In this document: positions 33,104 through 41,262 of the stretch, one piece after another | Position numbering within the stretch: the stretch's first letter is position 1 | Layout of the letters: every line of letters begins with the position of its first letter | From: Bradyrhizobium cytisi | GTDB taxonomy: Bacteria > Pseudomonadota > Alphaproteobacteria > Rhizobiales > Xanthobacteraceae | Direction: 5' to 3' | Assembly (NCBI RefSeq): GCF_008123515.1 | Contig: NZ_VSSR01000034.1 | Coordinates: 1-64,000 of the forward strand | Length of the DNA stretch: 64,000 bases | Position numbers and translations under genes: made by a program | The notes under the pieces: model-generated | What the model was told of the DNA's origin: nothing | Seen by the model: the letters and a program-made list of their open reading frames with translations, nothing else | Database searches by the model: none

Positions 33104-33408
33104 CAATTCGTTTCGCACTGCCCACATGGGCAGGATGCGGCAAACGGCCGTTTCCGGAGCGAATTGAGGCGTGTAGTCAAGGCAGTTGAAGTATGATAAC
33201 CGGGCCTTCAACGGATGGGCAAAGAACGCCATTGCAGGTTTTTGAAACCCTGTATATTGGCGATGCGGAGCCTTGGCCGTCGTTCGCCGGGCCTCCATCG
33301 GTTAAGGTGGGGCCAAATCAAAGTTCGTAAGCGAAGGCAGTCAACGACCACGACGGCTCGTATCGTCCCGGGGGGTCGGGTCTACAGGGAACAACGCGAG
33401 GTTATGCA
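33104..33408. other. Gap between fabG and acpP
   Basis: No gene fits these 305 bases. They hold a short hairpin (CTGCCCA-N2-TGGGCAG, 33119-33134), a 12-bp palindrome AAACGGCCGTTT (33142-33153) and an AT-rich stretch with TATATT at 33253-33258 that may be the -10 of a separate acpP promoter, with TTGCAG at 33232-33237 as a poorly spaced -35. Confidence 0.5.
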
Positions 33409-33648
33409 ATGAGTGACATTGGCGAACGGGTTAAGAAGATCGTGGTCGAACACCTTGGTGTTGAACCCGAGAAGGTTGTCGACGCAGCGAGCTTCATCGA
33501 CGACCTCGGCGCCGACAGTCTGGACACCGTCGAACTGGTGATGGCGTTCGAAGAAGAATTCGGTTGCGAGATTCCGGACGACGCCGCGGAGACGATTCTC
33601 ACCGTCGGCGACGCCACGAAGTTTCTCGAGAAGAACGCGAAGAGCTAA
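33409..33648 (+). CDS. acpP: Acyl carrier protein
   Basis: The 79-aa acidic protein carries acyl chains on a phosphopantetheine arm attached to Ser37 in DDLGADSLDTVELVM. It has the four-helix ACP pattern and starts MSDIGERVKKIVVEHLGVEPEKV, typical of rhizobial AcpP. GAGG seven bases before the ATG is the RBS. A long gap upstream and a terminator-like hairpin downstream (33676-33714) fit its usual strong, separate transcript. Confidence 0.98.
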   Translation: MSDIGERVKKIVVEHLGVEPEKVVDAASFIDDLGADSLDTVELVMAFEEEFGCEIPDDAAETILTVGDATKFLEKNAKS

Positions 33649-33675
33649 GCTCTTCATTTTCGCGGGGACAACATT

Positions 33676-33714
33676 GAAACCGGACGGGCCGCTTCGCAGC
33701 GGTCAGCCGGTTTC
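33676..33714 (+). terminator. Terminator-like hairpin between acpP and fabF
   Basis: GAAACCGG and CCGGTTTC pair over 8 bases, with an inner CCGC/GCGG stem, followed by TTGTTATT. It would stop most acpP transcripts and let some run into fabF. Confidence 0.6.
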
Positions 33715-33755
33715 TTGTTATTGGCCGTGAATCTTTCGATGCGGAGTTTTCGGAT

Positions 33756-35021
33756 ATGAGGCGGGTTGTCGTCACTGGTCTCGGCATGGTGTCGCCACTC
33801 GGCTGCGGCGTCGAGCCGACCTGGAAACGCATCCTCAACGGCGAAAGCGGTGCGCGCAGGATCGAGAGCTTCGATGTCTCCGATCTGCAGACCAAATACG
33901 CCTGCACCGTCGTGCGCGGCGACGGGTCGAACGATAGCTTCAATCCCGATATCTGGATGGAGCCGAAGGACCAGCGCAAGGTCGACGACTTCATCATCTT
34001 CGGCATGGCCGCGGCCGGCCAGGCGCTCGACGATGCCAACTGGCATCCCGAGACCGAAGAGGACAAATGCGCGACCGGTACCATGATCGGCTCGGGCATC
34101 GGTGGCCTCAACGGTATTGCCGATACCGCGATCCTGCTGAAAGAGCGCGGCCCGCGCCGCGTGTCGCCGTTCTTCATTCCGGGCCGCCTGATCAATCTCG
34201 CGTCCGGCTATGTCTCGATCAAGCATGGGCTGAAGGGGCCGAACCATTCGGTGGTCACGGCCTGCTCGACCGGCGCCCACGCGGTCGGCGACGCCGCGCG
34301 CCTGATTGCGCTCGGCGATGCCGACGTGATGGTTGCCGGTGGCGCGGAGTCGCCGATCAGCCGCATCGGCATTGCGGGCTTCAATGCCGCGCGCGCGCTG
34401 TCGACCGGCTTCAACGAGACGCCGGAGAAGGCCTCGCGTCCCTACGACAAGGACCGCGACGGTTTCGTCATGGGGGAGGGCGCCGGCGTCCTCGTCCTGG
34501 AGGAGCTCGAGCATGCCCGGCGCCGCGGCGCCAGGATCTACGCCGAGGTGATCGGCTACGGTCTGTCGGGTGACGCCTATCACATTACGTCGCCGTCCCC
34601 CGATGGCAATGGCGGCTTCCGCAGCATGTCGGCCGCGCTGAAGCGCGCCGGCCTCACCGCGTCCGATCTCGACTACATCAACGCGCACGGCACCTCGACG
34701 CCGCTCGGCGACGAGATCGAGCTCGCCGCGGTGGAGCGGCTGCTCGGCAACGCCGCGTCCAAAGTCGCGATGTCCTCGACCAAATCGTCGACCGGCCATC
34801 TGCTCGGTGCGGCTGGCGCGATCGAGGCGATCTTCGCCATCCTCGCGATTCGCGATAATGTCGTCCCGCCGACCATCAACCTGGACAACCCGTCGGTGGA
34901 GACCGCGATCGATCTCGTGCCGCATAAGGCGAAGCAGCGTGAGGTGAACGTCGCGTTGTCGAATTCTTTTGGTTTCGGCGGTACCAATGCGTCGGTGATC
35001 ATCCGGCGTCTGGCCCAATAG
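33756..35021 (+). CDS. fabF: 3-oxoacyl-ACP synthase II
   Basis: FabF condenses malonyl-ACP with acyl-ACP in chain elongation. The 421-aa enzyme shows RRVVVTGLGMVSPLG at the start, the catalytic Cys in VVTACSTGAHAVGDA, and the two His in INAHGTSTPLGDEIE and KSSTGHLLGAAGA. The C-terminal NSFGFGGTNASVI is the standard end. Length is normal. It follows acpP after 107 bases with a terminator-like hairpin between, and precedes mltG. Confidence 0.97.
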   Translation: MRRVVVTGLGMVSPLGCGVEPTWKRILNGESGARRIESFDVSDLQTKYACTVVRGDGSNDSFNPDIWMEPKDQRKVDDFIIFGMAAAGQALDDANWHPETEEDKCATGTMIGSGIGGLNGIADTAILLKERGPRRVSPFFIPGRLINLASGYVSIKHGLKGPNHSVVTACSTGAHAVGDAARLIALGDADVMVAGGAESPISRIGIAGFNAARALSTGFNETPEKASRPYDKDRDGFVMGEGAGVLVLEELEHARRRGARIYAEVIGYGLSGDAYHITSPSPDGNGGFRSMSAALKRAGLTASDLDYINAHGTSTPLGDEIELAAVERLLGNAASKVAMSSTKSSTGHLLGAAGAIEAIFAILAIRDNVVPPTINLDNPSVETAIDLVPHKAKQREVNVALSNSFGFGGTNASVIIRRLAQ

Positions 35022-35146
35022 TTTGTGTTTGCGACGAATCCACCGTTTTGCCGTATTCGGCGATAGTCATGTCTGTGGGCGCGTGCATTTGGCTCGGCAA
35101 GCGATTGTCAGGCTGCGATTGAACCGGCAGGATTCAGGTTGCTTCG

Positions 35147-36418
35147 ATGAGTGAAAGGCCGCCCATTTCGCCCCGGAGTCCCCGGGCAGCGCTCGAGCCC
35201 GAGCAGGTCCCGCCGCCGCCGAAGCGTTCGGAGCGGGCGCGTAATCCCTTTGTCGTGGTCGGCAACGCCATCATCACGCTGCTGCTGATTGCCATGCTCG
35301 GCGCCGGCGGCGTCTATTATTACGGCCGGCAGGTGCTCGAGGCGCCGGGGCCGCTGAAGGACGACAAGATCGTCAACATTCCGCAGCGCGCCGGAAAGCG
35401 TGACATCGCCGAGACCCTGAACAGGGAAAGCGTGACCGATGTCAATCCGTGGGTGTTCATCGCCGCGGTGGCTGCGCTGAAGGCGAGCTCGGATCTGAAG
35501 CCGGGGGAATATTCGTTCCAGAAGAATGCGTCCCTGCGTGATGTCATCGCCACCATCGTCGAGGGCAAGGTGGTGCAGCATTCCGTCACGATTCCGGAAG
35601 GCCTGACCTCCGAGCAGATCGTGGCGCGGCTGTCCGACAATGACATCTTCACCGGCAGCGTACGCGAATTGCCGCGTGAAGGCACGCTGCTGCCCGAGAC
35701 CTACAAGTTCCCGCGCGGGACCCCGCGCGAGCAGGTGATCCAGCGCATGCAGCAGGCGCACAAGCGCGTGCTCGCGGAGATCTGGGAGCGCCGCAGCCAG
35801 GATCTTCCGGTCAAGACTCCGGAGCAGCTGGAGACGCTCGCCTCGATCGTCGAGAAGGAGACCGGCAAGCCGGACGAGCGCAGCCGGGTCGCTGCCGTGT
35901 TCGTCAATCGCCTCAAGCAGAAGATCAAGCTGCAGTCCGATCCGACCATCATCTATGGCCTTGTCGGCGGCAAGGGCACGCTGGGACGCCCGATCAAGCG
36001 CAGCGAGATCACGCAGCCTTCGCCCTACAACACCTATGTGATCGAGGGCCTGCCTCCGGGCCCGATCGCCAACCCCGGCCGCGCCTCGCTTGAGGCTGCG
36101 GCCAATCCGGCCCGTACCCGCGACCTCTTTTTCGTCGCCGACGGGTCGGGCGGGCATGCCTTTACCGAGACCTACGACGCGCACCAGAAGAACGTCGCCA
36201 AGCTGCGCGCGATGGAGAGGCAGATCCAGAACGACACGGTCGAGCCGGCCGACGACGTACAGGCGCCGGCCGCCGCGGCGCCTGCGGCTGCCGATACGGC
36301 GCCGACCGCGACCACGCCCAAGCCGACCCAGCAGAAGAAGCCGCCGGCGCGGCCCGCTGGTCCGGCGCCCGCGCGGCAGGGCGCGGTGCAGCCGTCGCCG
36401 CCGGTGATCCAGCGCTAG
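35147..36418 (+). CDS. mltG: Endolytic murein transglycosylase MltG
   Basis: The 423-aa protein has a short cytoplasmic N-terminus, one membrane segment (VVVGNAIITLLLIAMLGAGGVYYYG, about residues 30-53) and a periplasmic YceG/MltG domain. The catalytic Glu lies in LASIVEKETGKPDERSRVAAVFVNRL, followed by LQSDPTIIYG and PSPYNTYVIEGLPPGPIANPG. MltG cuts nascent glycan strands and sets their length. A Pro/Ala-rich tail of about 60 residues follows the domain and looks disordered. Location after fabF and before yicC-gmk is common in Rhizobiales. Confidence 0.95.
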   Translation: MSERPPISPRSPRAALEPEQVPPPPKRSERARNPFVVVGNAIITLLLIAMLGAGGVYYYGRQVLEAPGPLKDDKIVNIPQRAGKRDIAETLNRESVTDVNPWVFIAAVAALKASSDLKPGEYSFQKNASLRDVIATIVEGKVVQHSVTIPEGLTSEQIVARLSDNDIFTGSVRELPREGTLLPETYKFPRGTPREQVIQRMQQAHKRVLAEIWERRSQDLPVKTPEQLETLASIVEKETGKPDERSRVAAVFVNRLKQKIKLQSDPTIIYGLVGGKGTLGRPIKRSEITQPSPYNTYVIEGLPPGPIANPGRASLEAAANPARTRDLFFVADGSGGHAFTETYDAHQKNVAKLRAMERQIQNDTVEPADDVQAPAAAAPAAADTAPTATTPKPTQQKKPPARPAGPAPARQGAVQPSPPVIQR

Positions 36419-36552
36419 GCCTTGGTCCGGCGTCAGCCCTTGCGCAGACCTGCCTACGGGACTTTGCGGATTCCACTTTCCTGCAAAATAGTCTTAAGAT
36501 TCGCGTGGCCTGTTGGCCTCGCGAATCCCATGTTTCCGGAGAATTTGACCTG

Positions 36553-37440
36553 ATGGCGTTGTCGTCCATGACCGGCTTTGCCCGAAGCCACGGCGCGAGC
36601 GGGCCGTATACGTTCGAATGGGAATTGAAGTCGGTCAACGCCAAGGGCTTTGACCTGCGGGTGCGGCTGCCGCAGGGGTTCGACGAGCTCGAGGCTTATG
36701 CCAAGAAGCGCGCCGCCGAGCTGCTGTCGCGCGGCACCGTCTACGCCAATCTCACCGTCAAGCGCGCCAATGCCGCCACCTCCGTCCGAGTCAATGAGGA
36801 CGTGCTCAATGCCGTTCTGAAGGCCGCCTCCGTCATCGCCGGCAAGGTCGACGCGGTCGCGCCGAGCGTCGACGGCCTCCTGGCCATCAAGGGCGTGATC
36901 GAGGTCGCCGAGCCCGAGGGGGACGAGGAGGAGGACAAGGCCGCGCGCGCAGCTGCAGCGGACGCCTTCGACAAGGCGCTCGCCGAACTCGTCGAGATGC
37001 GCAAGCGCGAGGGCACCTCGCTCGGGCAGATCCTCACCCAGCGCGTGGACGAGGTCGAGGTGCTGGCGAAGAAGGCCGAGGCCGCCCCGGGCCGCAAGCC
37101 GGAGGCGATCAGGGCCAGGCTCGCCGAGCAGATCGCAACGCTGCTGGACACCTCCGACCGTTTCGATTCCGACCGCCTGATGCAGGAAGCGATCCTGATC
37201 GCAACCAGGGCCGACATCCGCGAGGAGCTCGACCGCATCGCCTCCCACATCGCGCAGGCGCGCGAGCTGATCGGCAAGGGCGGCCCGGTCGGGCGCAAGC
37301 TCGATTTCCTGGCGCAGGAGTTTCACCGCGAGGTCAACACCTGCTGCTCGAAGTCGAACGACATCGAGCTGACCAATACCGGGCTCGCCATGAAGAACGT
37401 GGTCGAGCAATTTCGCGAGCAGGTCCAGAATCTGGAGTGA
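36553..37440 (+). CDS. yicC: YicC family endoribonuclease
   Basis: The 295-aa protein has the YicC N-terminal start MALSSMTGFARS, with WELKSVNAKGFDLRVRLPQGFDELE, and the DUF1732 C-terminal half with the ending GPVGRKLDFLAQEFHREVNTCCSKSNDIELTN..GLAMKN..EQFREQVQNLE. YicC proteins were shown in other bacteria to be endoribonucleases acting on small RNAs. ATG 36553 is chosen over 36505, since the extra residues are outside the family. gmk starts four bases after its stop. Confidence 0.94.
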   Translation: MALSSMTGFARSHGASGPYTFEWELKSVNAKGFDLRVRLPQGFDELEAYAKKRAAELLSRGTVYANLTVKRANAATSVRVNEDVLNAVLKAASVIAGKVDAVAPSVDGLLAIKGVIEVAEPEGDEEEDKAARAAAADAFDKALAELVEMRKREGTSLGQILTQRVDEVEVLAKKAEAAPGRKPEAIRARLAEQIATLLDTSDRFDSDRLMQEAILIATRADIREELDRIASHIAQARELIGKGGPVGRKLDFLAQEFHREVNTCCSKSNDIELTNTGLAMKNVVEQFREQVQNLE

Positions 37441-37443
37441 TCG

Positions 37444-38103
37444 ATGACGACGGGCGGTCACGGTACTGACGGTGTCGAGCGGCGCGGATTGATGTTCGTG
37501 CTGTCCTCGCCATCGGGCGCGGGCAAGACGACGCTGTCGCGGATGTTGCTCGAGCGGGAGCCCGGCCTGAAGATGTCAGTGTCGGCGACCACGCGTCAGA
37601 AGCGGCCGGGAGAGGTCGAGGGGCGCGATTATTTCTTCGTCAGCAAGCCCAGGTTCGAGACGATGGTGGAACAGGGCGAACTGCTCGAATGGGCCACCGT
37701 GTTTGACAATCTTTACGGGACGCCGCGTGCGCCGGTCGAGGCTGCACTGTCGGCCGGACAGGACGTGCTTTTCGACATCGACTGGCAGGGCACGCAGCAA
37801 CTGCACCAGAAAGCGAGCGTCGACGTGGTTCGCGTCTTCATCCTGCCGCCGTCGGCCGGCGATCTCGAGAAGCGGCTACACTCACGCGCGCAGGATTCCG
37901 ACGAGGTGATCCGCAATCGGATGAGCCGTGCCAGCCACGAGATGAGCCACTGGGCCGAGTACGACTACATCGTCATCAACCACAATGTCGATGACGCCTT
38001 CGCCGAGGTGCAGTCGATCCTGAAGGCCGAGCGCCTCAAGCGCGAGCGGCGGACCGGTCTCGTTGGATTCGTGCGAGGTCTGCAAGGTCAGCTTCAAGGC
38101 TAG
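37444..38103 (+). CDS. gmk: Guanylate kinase
   Basis: Gmk converts GMP to GDP with ATP. The 219-aa enzyme has the P-loop SSPSGAGKTTLSRML, the GMP-binding SATTRQKRPGEVEGRDYFFV, and LFDIDWQGTQQL. The C-terminus is basic (AERLKRERRTGLVGFVRGLQGQLQG). The last 68 bases overlap, on the opposite strand, the end of the hypothetical gene at 38036. It is translationally close to yicC (four bases apart), as is common in proteobacteria. Confidence 0.97.
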   Translation: MTTGGHGTDGVERRGLMFVLSSPSGAGKTTLSRMLLEREPGLKMSVSATTRQKRPGEVEGRDYFFVSKPRFETMVEQGELLEWATVFDNLYGTPRAPVEAALSAGQDVLFDIDWQGTQQLHQKASVDVVRVFILPPSAGDLEKRLHSRAQDSDEVIRNRMSRASHEMSHWAEYDYIVINHNVDDAFAEVQSILKAERLKRERRTGLVGFVRGLQGQLQG

Positions 38104-39250
38104 GCTGCGGCAGCCGCGGCCCTTCCTGCGCCAGCCGTTCCAGCATCGCCGTGATGATGTCGATGTTGACGGCATCCTCGTCGTCGGGTGTCGCTTCATC
38201 GTGATCAGCCGGCGCTGCGGCATGGGGGGCGGCGGCAGCCAACTGCGGTGCCGGGGCCTCGACCTCGAGCTCCCCGTCGAATATCTCGATCTCGGTCTCG
38301 TCAGGTTCTGCTGCTGCGAGCGGGGCGGGGCGGCCCCGTGCTGCGATCCTGCCGATCTCGTTGGTGAATGCGGCGAGTTGCGCCGGTTGGGGACGCCCAG
38401 CGTCGAAGTCCACCGGTCGCGGCCGTTGCGCGCGCGGCGCCGGGGCAGGCGCGTCATTGAGCCAGGGCGCGCGGCTGTCGCCGTGATCCCGCTGGTCCCA
38501 GTTCACGCGGCGATGGTCGCCGGCCTGGACGCGGACGCGTCCGCCGGCGAAGCGGTAGATGATGCTGGCGAGGAGGCCGGCGAGCGCCAGCGCGCCCCCG
38601 ATGACGAGCAGGAGCATCTGGAGCGAGCCCGTCGGCTTGTCGGCGGGCGCTTCGGCCGCGGCGAGCGTCACCGGGGCAGGGGATGCGGCGGGTGTCGCGC
38701 TCGGCCGTGCGGGCGCCGCTGCAGGTGCGGCAGCCGTCGCAGGTGATGGCTGCTGCGGTGCAGGCGAAGCGGCTGCGGCGTCGGGCCAACGCGTGGCGAC
38801 GGCGGGCTGCGCTGCATTGGCATCAGCGGTGCCGGGAGACTGCTGTGTTGAGGCTGCGGCCGGCGCCGGCGCGCTTGCTGCGGCACGGGTTTGCGGCGCG
38901 ATGTATTCAGCATGCGCATTCTGCACCGATTGCGGCGCGGCTGGAGCTGCATTCGGCGTATCGGCCGTCGCCTCCTGCGCGCCCTGCGTCGCCTGCGCGC
39001 TCTGCGTCGCCTTGGCGCCTTCGGCACGCAGATACCAGCATTGCCGCTTGGTCGCGCGCTCGAGCCGATAGAACCAGTGCTGGCCCTGCGGCGTGGCACC
39101 CTTCGGTGAGGCGAGACAGTCGCTCGCGGCATTCGCCGTGCTCGCCGCACTGGGGGCGCTTGGCGCGTTCTGTGAGACAGCGGCCAACGGCGCGCCGGCA
39201 ATGATGCTGCCGATCAGCGCGGATACAAACTTTGCCGTGCGGTTGCCCAT
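38036..39250 (-). CDS. Hypothetical Ala/Pro-rich membrane protein
   Basis: The 404-aa product has a signal-like N-terminus (TAKFVSALIGSIIAGAPLAAVSQ) and a short conserved segment with two Cys, DCLASPKGATPQGQHWFYRLERATKRQCWYL. A long Ala/Pro/Gln linker, one membrane segment at about 215-240 (LQMLLLVIGGALALAGLLASIIYRF) and an acidic cytoplasmic tail follow. GGGAG six bases before ATG 39250 supports the start. The Cys-WYL module is seen in many Bradyrhizobium proteins of unknown role. The end overlaps gmk antisense by 68 bases. Confidence 0.72.
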   Translation of the reverse strand: MGNRTAKFVSALIGSIIAGAPLAAVSQNAPSAPSAASTANAASDCLASPKGATPQGQHWFYRLERATKRQCWYLRAEGAKATQSAQATQGAQEATADTPNAAPAAPQSVQNAHAEYIAPQTRAAASAPAPAAASTQQSPGTADANAAQPAVATRWPDAAAASPAPQQPSPATAAAPAAAPARPSATPAASPAPVTLAAAEAPADKPTGSLQMLLLVIGGALALAGLLASIIYRFAGGRVRVQAGDHRRVNWDQRDHGDSRAPWLNDAPAPAPRAQRPRPVDFDAGRPQPAQLAAFTNEIGRIAARGRPAPLAAAEPDETEIEIFDGELEVEAPAPQLAAAAPHAAAPADHDEATPDDEDAVNIDIITAMLERLAQEGPRLPQPSLEADLADLARIQRDRSAARA

Positions 39251-39494
39251 TCTGGTCTCCCGGTTACGCATCATGCAACTCGTTACCTTCCCTTTCTCAA
39301 CAAAGACTTAGGTGGCAATGAGCCGCAAATCCGGAGAGGATGTGGCCTGAATCGGGCCCGCACGGCGTTGGTTCCACCGCGAATTCAGGCTTTTTGCCGG
39401 CGCTATTGCTTGCTCGCGGTCCAGGTACCCCGAGCGTCACTGCGCAGCAAAGATCATCTCCCCATCTACGGAATGTCTATGGCGTGACGAAAGC

Positions 39495-39716
39495 TTACTT
39501 CCAGACACGGGCCAGCGTCAGAACGAGAAGCCCCAGCACCGTACTGATCAATCCCACCATTGCGTAGGATTGCGCGAACACCCCGGTCTGGATGAAGACC
39601 TGGCAGGCGATGGCGAAGCAGATCGCGGCGAGCAGCAGGCAGGCGCAGCCGGCGATGATCGAGAGATAGCGGATCGCGGTTGCGACGGGCCTTGCTGATG
39701 ATGCGGGATCGGTCAT
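39495..39716 (-). CDS. Small two-TM membrane protein
   Basis: The 73-aa product has two clear hydrophobic helices, YLSIIAGCACLLLAAICFAIA (about 17-37) and YAMVGLISTVLGLLVLTLA (about 51-69), and a short hydrophilic start. This hydropathy would be unlikely for a shadow frame. No family is recognised. It lies in a run of small minus-strand genes between 39495 and 40693. Confidence 0.65.
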   Translation of the reverse strand: MTDPASSARPVATAIRYLSIIAGCACLLLAAICFAIACQVFIQTGVFAQSYAMVGLISTVLGLLVLTLARVWK

Positions 39717-39771
39717 GCGGGGTGATAATGGCGCGGCAGGTGGTGCGTTCCGCCACGCTCGTCCAAGAGCA

Positions 39772-39951
39772 TCACTTCCTTGCGCAGCAATCGACCAACG
39801 CGCGCCAGATGCGCTGGATTTCGACGTTCCTCTGAAGCTCGAGGACGTGGTTCTCGCTGGCGTGGGGAGATGGTGCTGCGGCGTGGAGTTCGCGCGGCGC
39901 GATCCAGCGCTCTGAGATCGGATCGTACCATTTGTTGTCTGGACTGACCAA
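39772..39951 (-). CDS. Possible 59-aa protein with TTG start
   Basis: From TTG 39951, with GGAG eight bases upstream, the minus strand encodes 59 residues ending in TGA: PDNKWYDPISERWIAPRELH, an Ala/Pro linker, then an amphipathic helix VLELQRNVEIQRIWRALVD and CCARK. The balanced composition, aromatic residues and helical end look like real protein, unlike the overlapping frames. No ATG or GTG is available. No homologue can be named. Confidence 0.5.
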   Translation of the reverse strand: MVSPDNKWYDPISERWIAPRELHAAAPSPHASENHVLELQRNVEIQRIWRALVDCCARK

Positions 39952-39988
39952 GTTCGTGTCTCCTGTTTGATCCCCCTGATTTCTGCGC

Positions 39989-40180
39989 CTATCCCATGCG
40001 CCGGTTGCTGGTATTCTGGGTCAAGTTGCCGTGGGCTGCCTGCTCACGGATGTTCTGCTTCTCGTCGTCGCGGTGGCCCTTGGTGGTGTCGACGGGAACG
40101 GTCGGCGCGCTGCCGGCGCCCTTGTGACTCTGGTTTTCGTCTGGAACTGGCCGCACCGTCTTTGTCAGCGGCTTCGTCAT
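39989..40180 (-). CDS. Small hydrophilic hypothetical protein
   Basis: The 63-aa protein is charged and lacks hydrophobic segments, so it is probably disordered. It ends with DDEKQNIREQAAHGNLTQNTSNRRMG, which resembles a C-terminal NIREQ..N..QNT motif of short proteins widespread in Rhizobiales. Function is unknown. It is encoded in the same direction as its small neighbours. Confidence 0.65.
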   Translation of the reverse strand: MTKPLTKTVRPVPDENQSHKGAGSAPTVPVDTTKGHRDDEKQNIREQAAHGNLTQNTSNRRMG

Positions 40181-40276
40181 GCGATTCAGATTCCGTCGTT
40201 GCCTTGACGAGAGGCCAACGCGCGGGCGGTTAGCGGCGTTCCAATTTTTAGAGCGAAGTGATGGGAGGAGGCGGCT

Positions 40277-40693
40277 CTACTGTTTCAAGCCGTCCTGCTC
40301 GCCGGATGACGATCCATCGGCTGGTGTCTGAGTCTCGCGGGCGCGGAGCTGTTTCAGGGCCGTATCGAGGGATCGCCCGTCGCCTTCCATCTCGGCATGC
40401 TGCAACGGCTTGCGGTATTTGCCGATCATCCGCTTGATGTCGTCGACGGCCTGCAGCAGAGGTGGCGTCAGGGAGAACAGAGCACCCATCGCAATGGCGA
40501 TGATCGTATGGCGCAGCGAGACCTTTTCGTCCTCATCGAACGCGTAGGCATTTTGGCCGATCGGGACAGGCGCAAGCGTGCTCGACGATCGCGGCTGGTC
40601 AGATTTCCGCGGCTTGCGCGGGGGGATCATGATCACGACGAAGAGTACGTTGATCAGGAGCCAGATGCCCAGAATGACAAGGAAGGTCTGCAT
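40277..40693 (-). CDS. Hypothetical membrane protein
   Basis: The 138-aa product begins MQTFLVILGIWLLINVLFVVIMIP, a membrane segment followed by a basic stretch (PPRKPRKSDQPR). A second weak hydrophobic segment lies at about 65-85 (HTIIAIAMGALFSLTPPLLQAV) and a charged tail ends the protein. The frame is open upstream to 41218, but that part has noncoding-like composition, so ATG 40693 with GAGTGGA before it is used. No family is recognised. Confidence 0.65.
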   Translation of the reverse strand: MQTFLVILGIWLLINVLFVVIMIPPRKPRKSDQPRSSSTLAPVPIGQNAYAFDEDEKVSLRHTIIAIAMGALFSLTPPLLQAVDDIKRMIGKYRKPLQHAEMEGDGRSLDTALKQLRARETQTPADGSSSGEQDGLKQ

Positions 40694-41262
40694 TCCACTC
40701 AAAACCACAGGTGATGCAATGTGCTGTTGGCTTATGCTGCTATTGAACGGCCGTTCGCATTCCAATGCAAGTTGTGCTTTGGTTCTACGCAAGTTTCGGG
40801 GGAATAGGCTATCGGAATTCGGCAAGTTGGGGGCGGGGGCGCCCGGATCCATCCGCGGAACTGGGATGGCGGCAGGCGTTGGCGTGCTGCCAGCGACGGG
40901 CCGCGTCGGGCGGGAGGGCCGACCAACGGCTTCCGGGAAATCGAAAAATTGGCGCCGAATCCGGAAGAGCGTGCTGCGTTGCACGAGGGCCACGCCCCGA
41001 ACTTTGTTCTCGTCCGGAGAACTACGGAATTTCGAAATTGAGTGCCCGATGTACCGCCGGCCTGCACCCTCGGCGTACCGAGGGCGCGGCCTCGATGGTG
41101 CAGCGAATGGACATGCGCTGCCAACGCGGTGTAGCCGCAGCCGTTCCACGCGCCGGGCTTCGTGCGAAGGCGTGCGTGTCTCCTTCAGCGACGAACGTCG
41201 AGCCGAGAAATCGAGCAAGACGAAAGCGGGGGCGAGACGCGTATCCCGCCGCCGTTCGAAAC
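40694..41262. other. 569-base stretch without supported gene
   Basis: Open frames cross it on both strands, but their composition (Arg/Ser/Pro/Ala, few aliphatic runs) and lack of RBS do not support coding. No inverted repeat as strong as those elsewhere in the window was seen. It separates the small-gene cluster from the end of the lpt operon. Confidence 0.5.

Noticed and set aside
33189..33200. TATGAT as -10 of an acpP promoter
   Set aside because: No -35 box occurs at a suitable distance; the nearest TTGAGG is 22 bases away.
39713..39931. 72-codon minus-strand frame with ATG
   Set aside because: It overlaps the 59-aa TTG frame, has Arg/Pro-rich shadow composition and no RBS.
40694..41218. 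Upstream extension of the hypothetical membrane protein gene
   Set aside because: The frame is open but the residues (Arg/Pro/Ser-rich) look noncoding and the TM-starting ATG at 40693 is natural.
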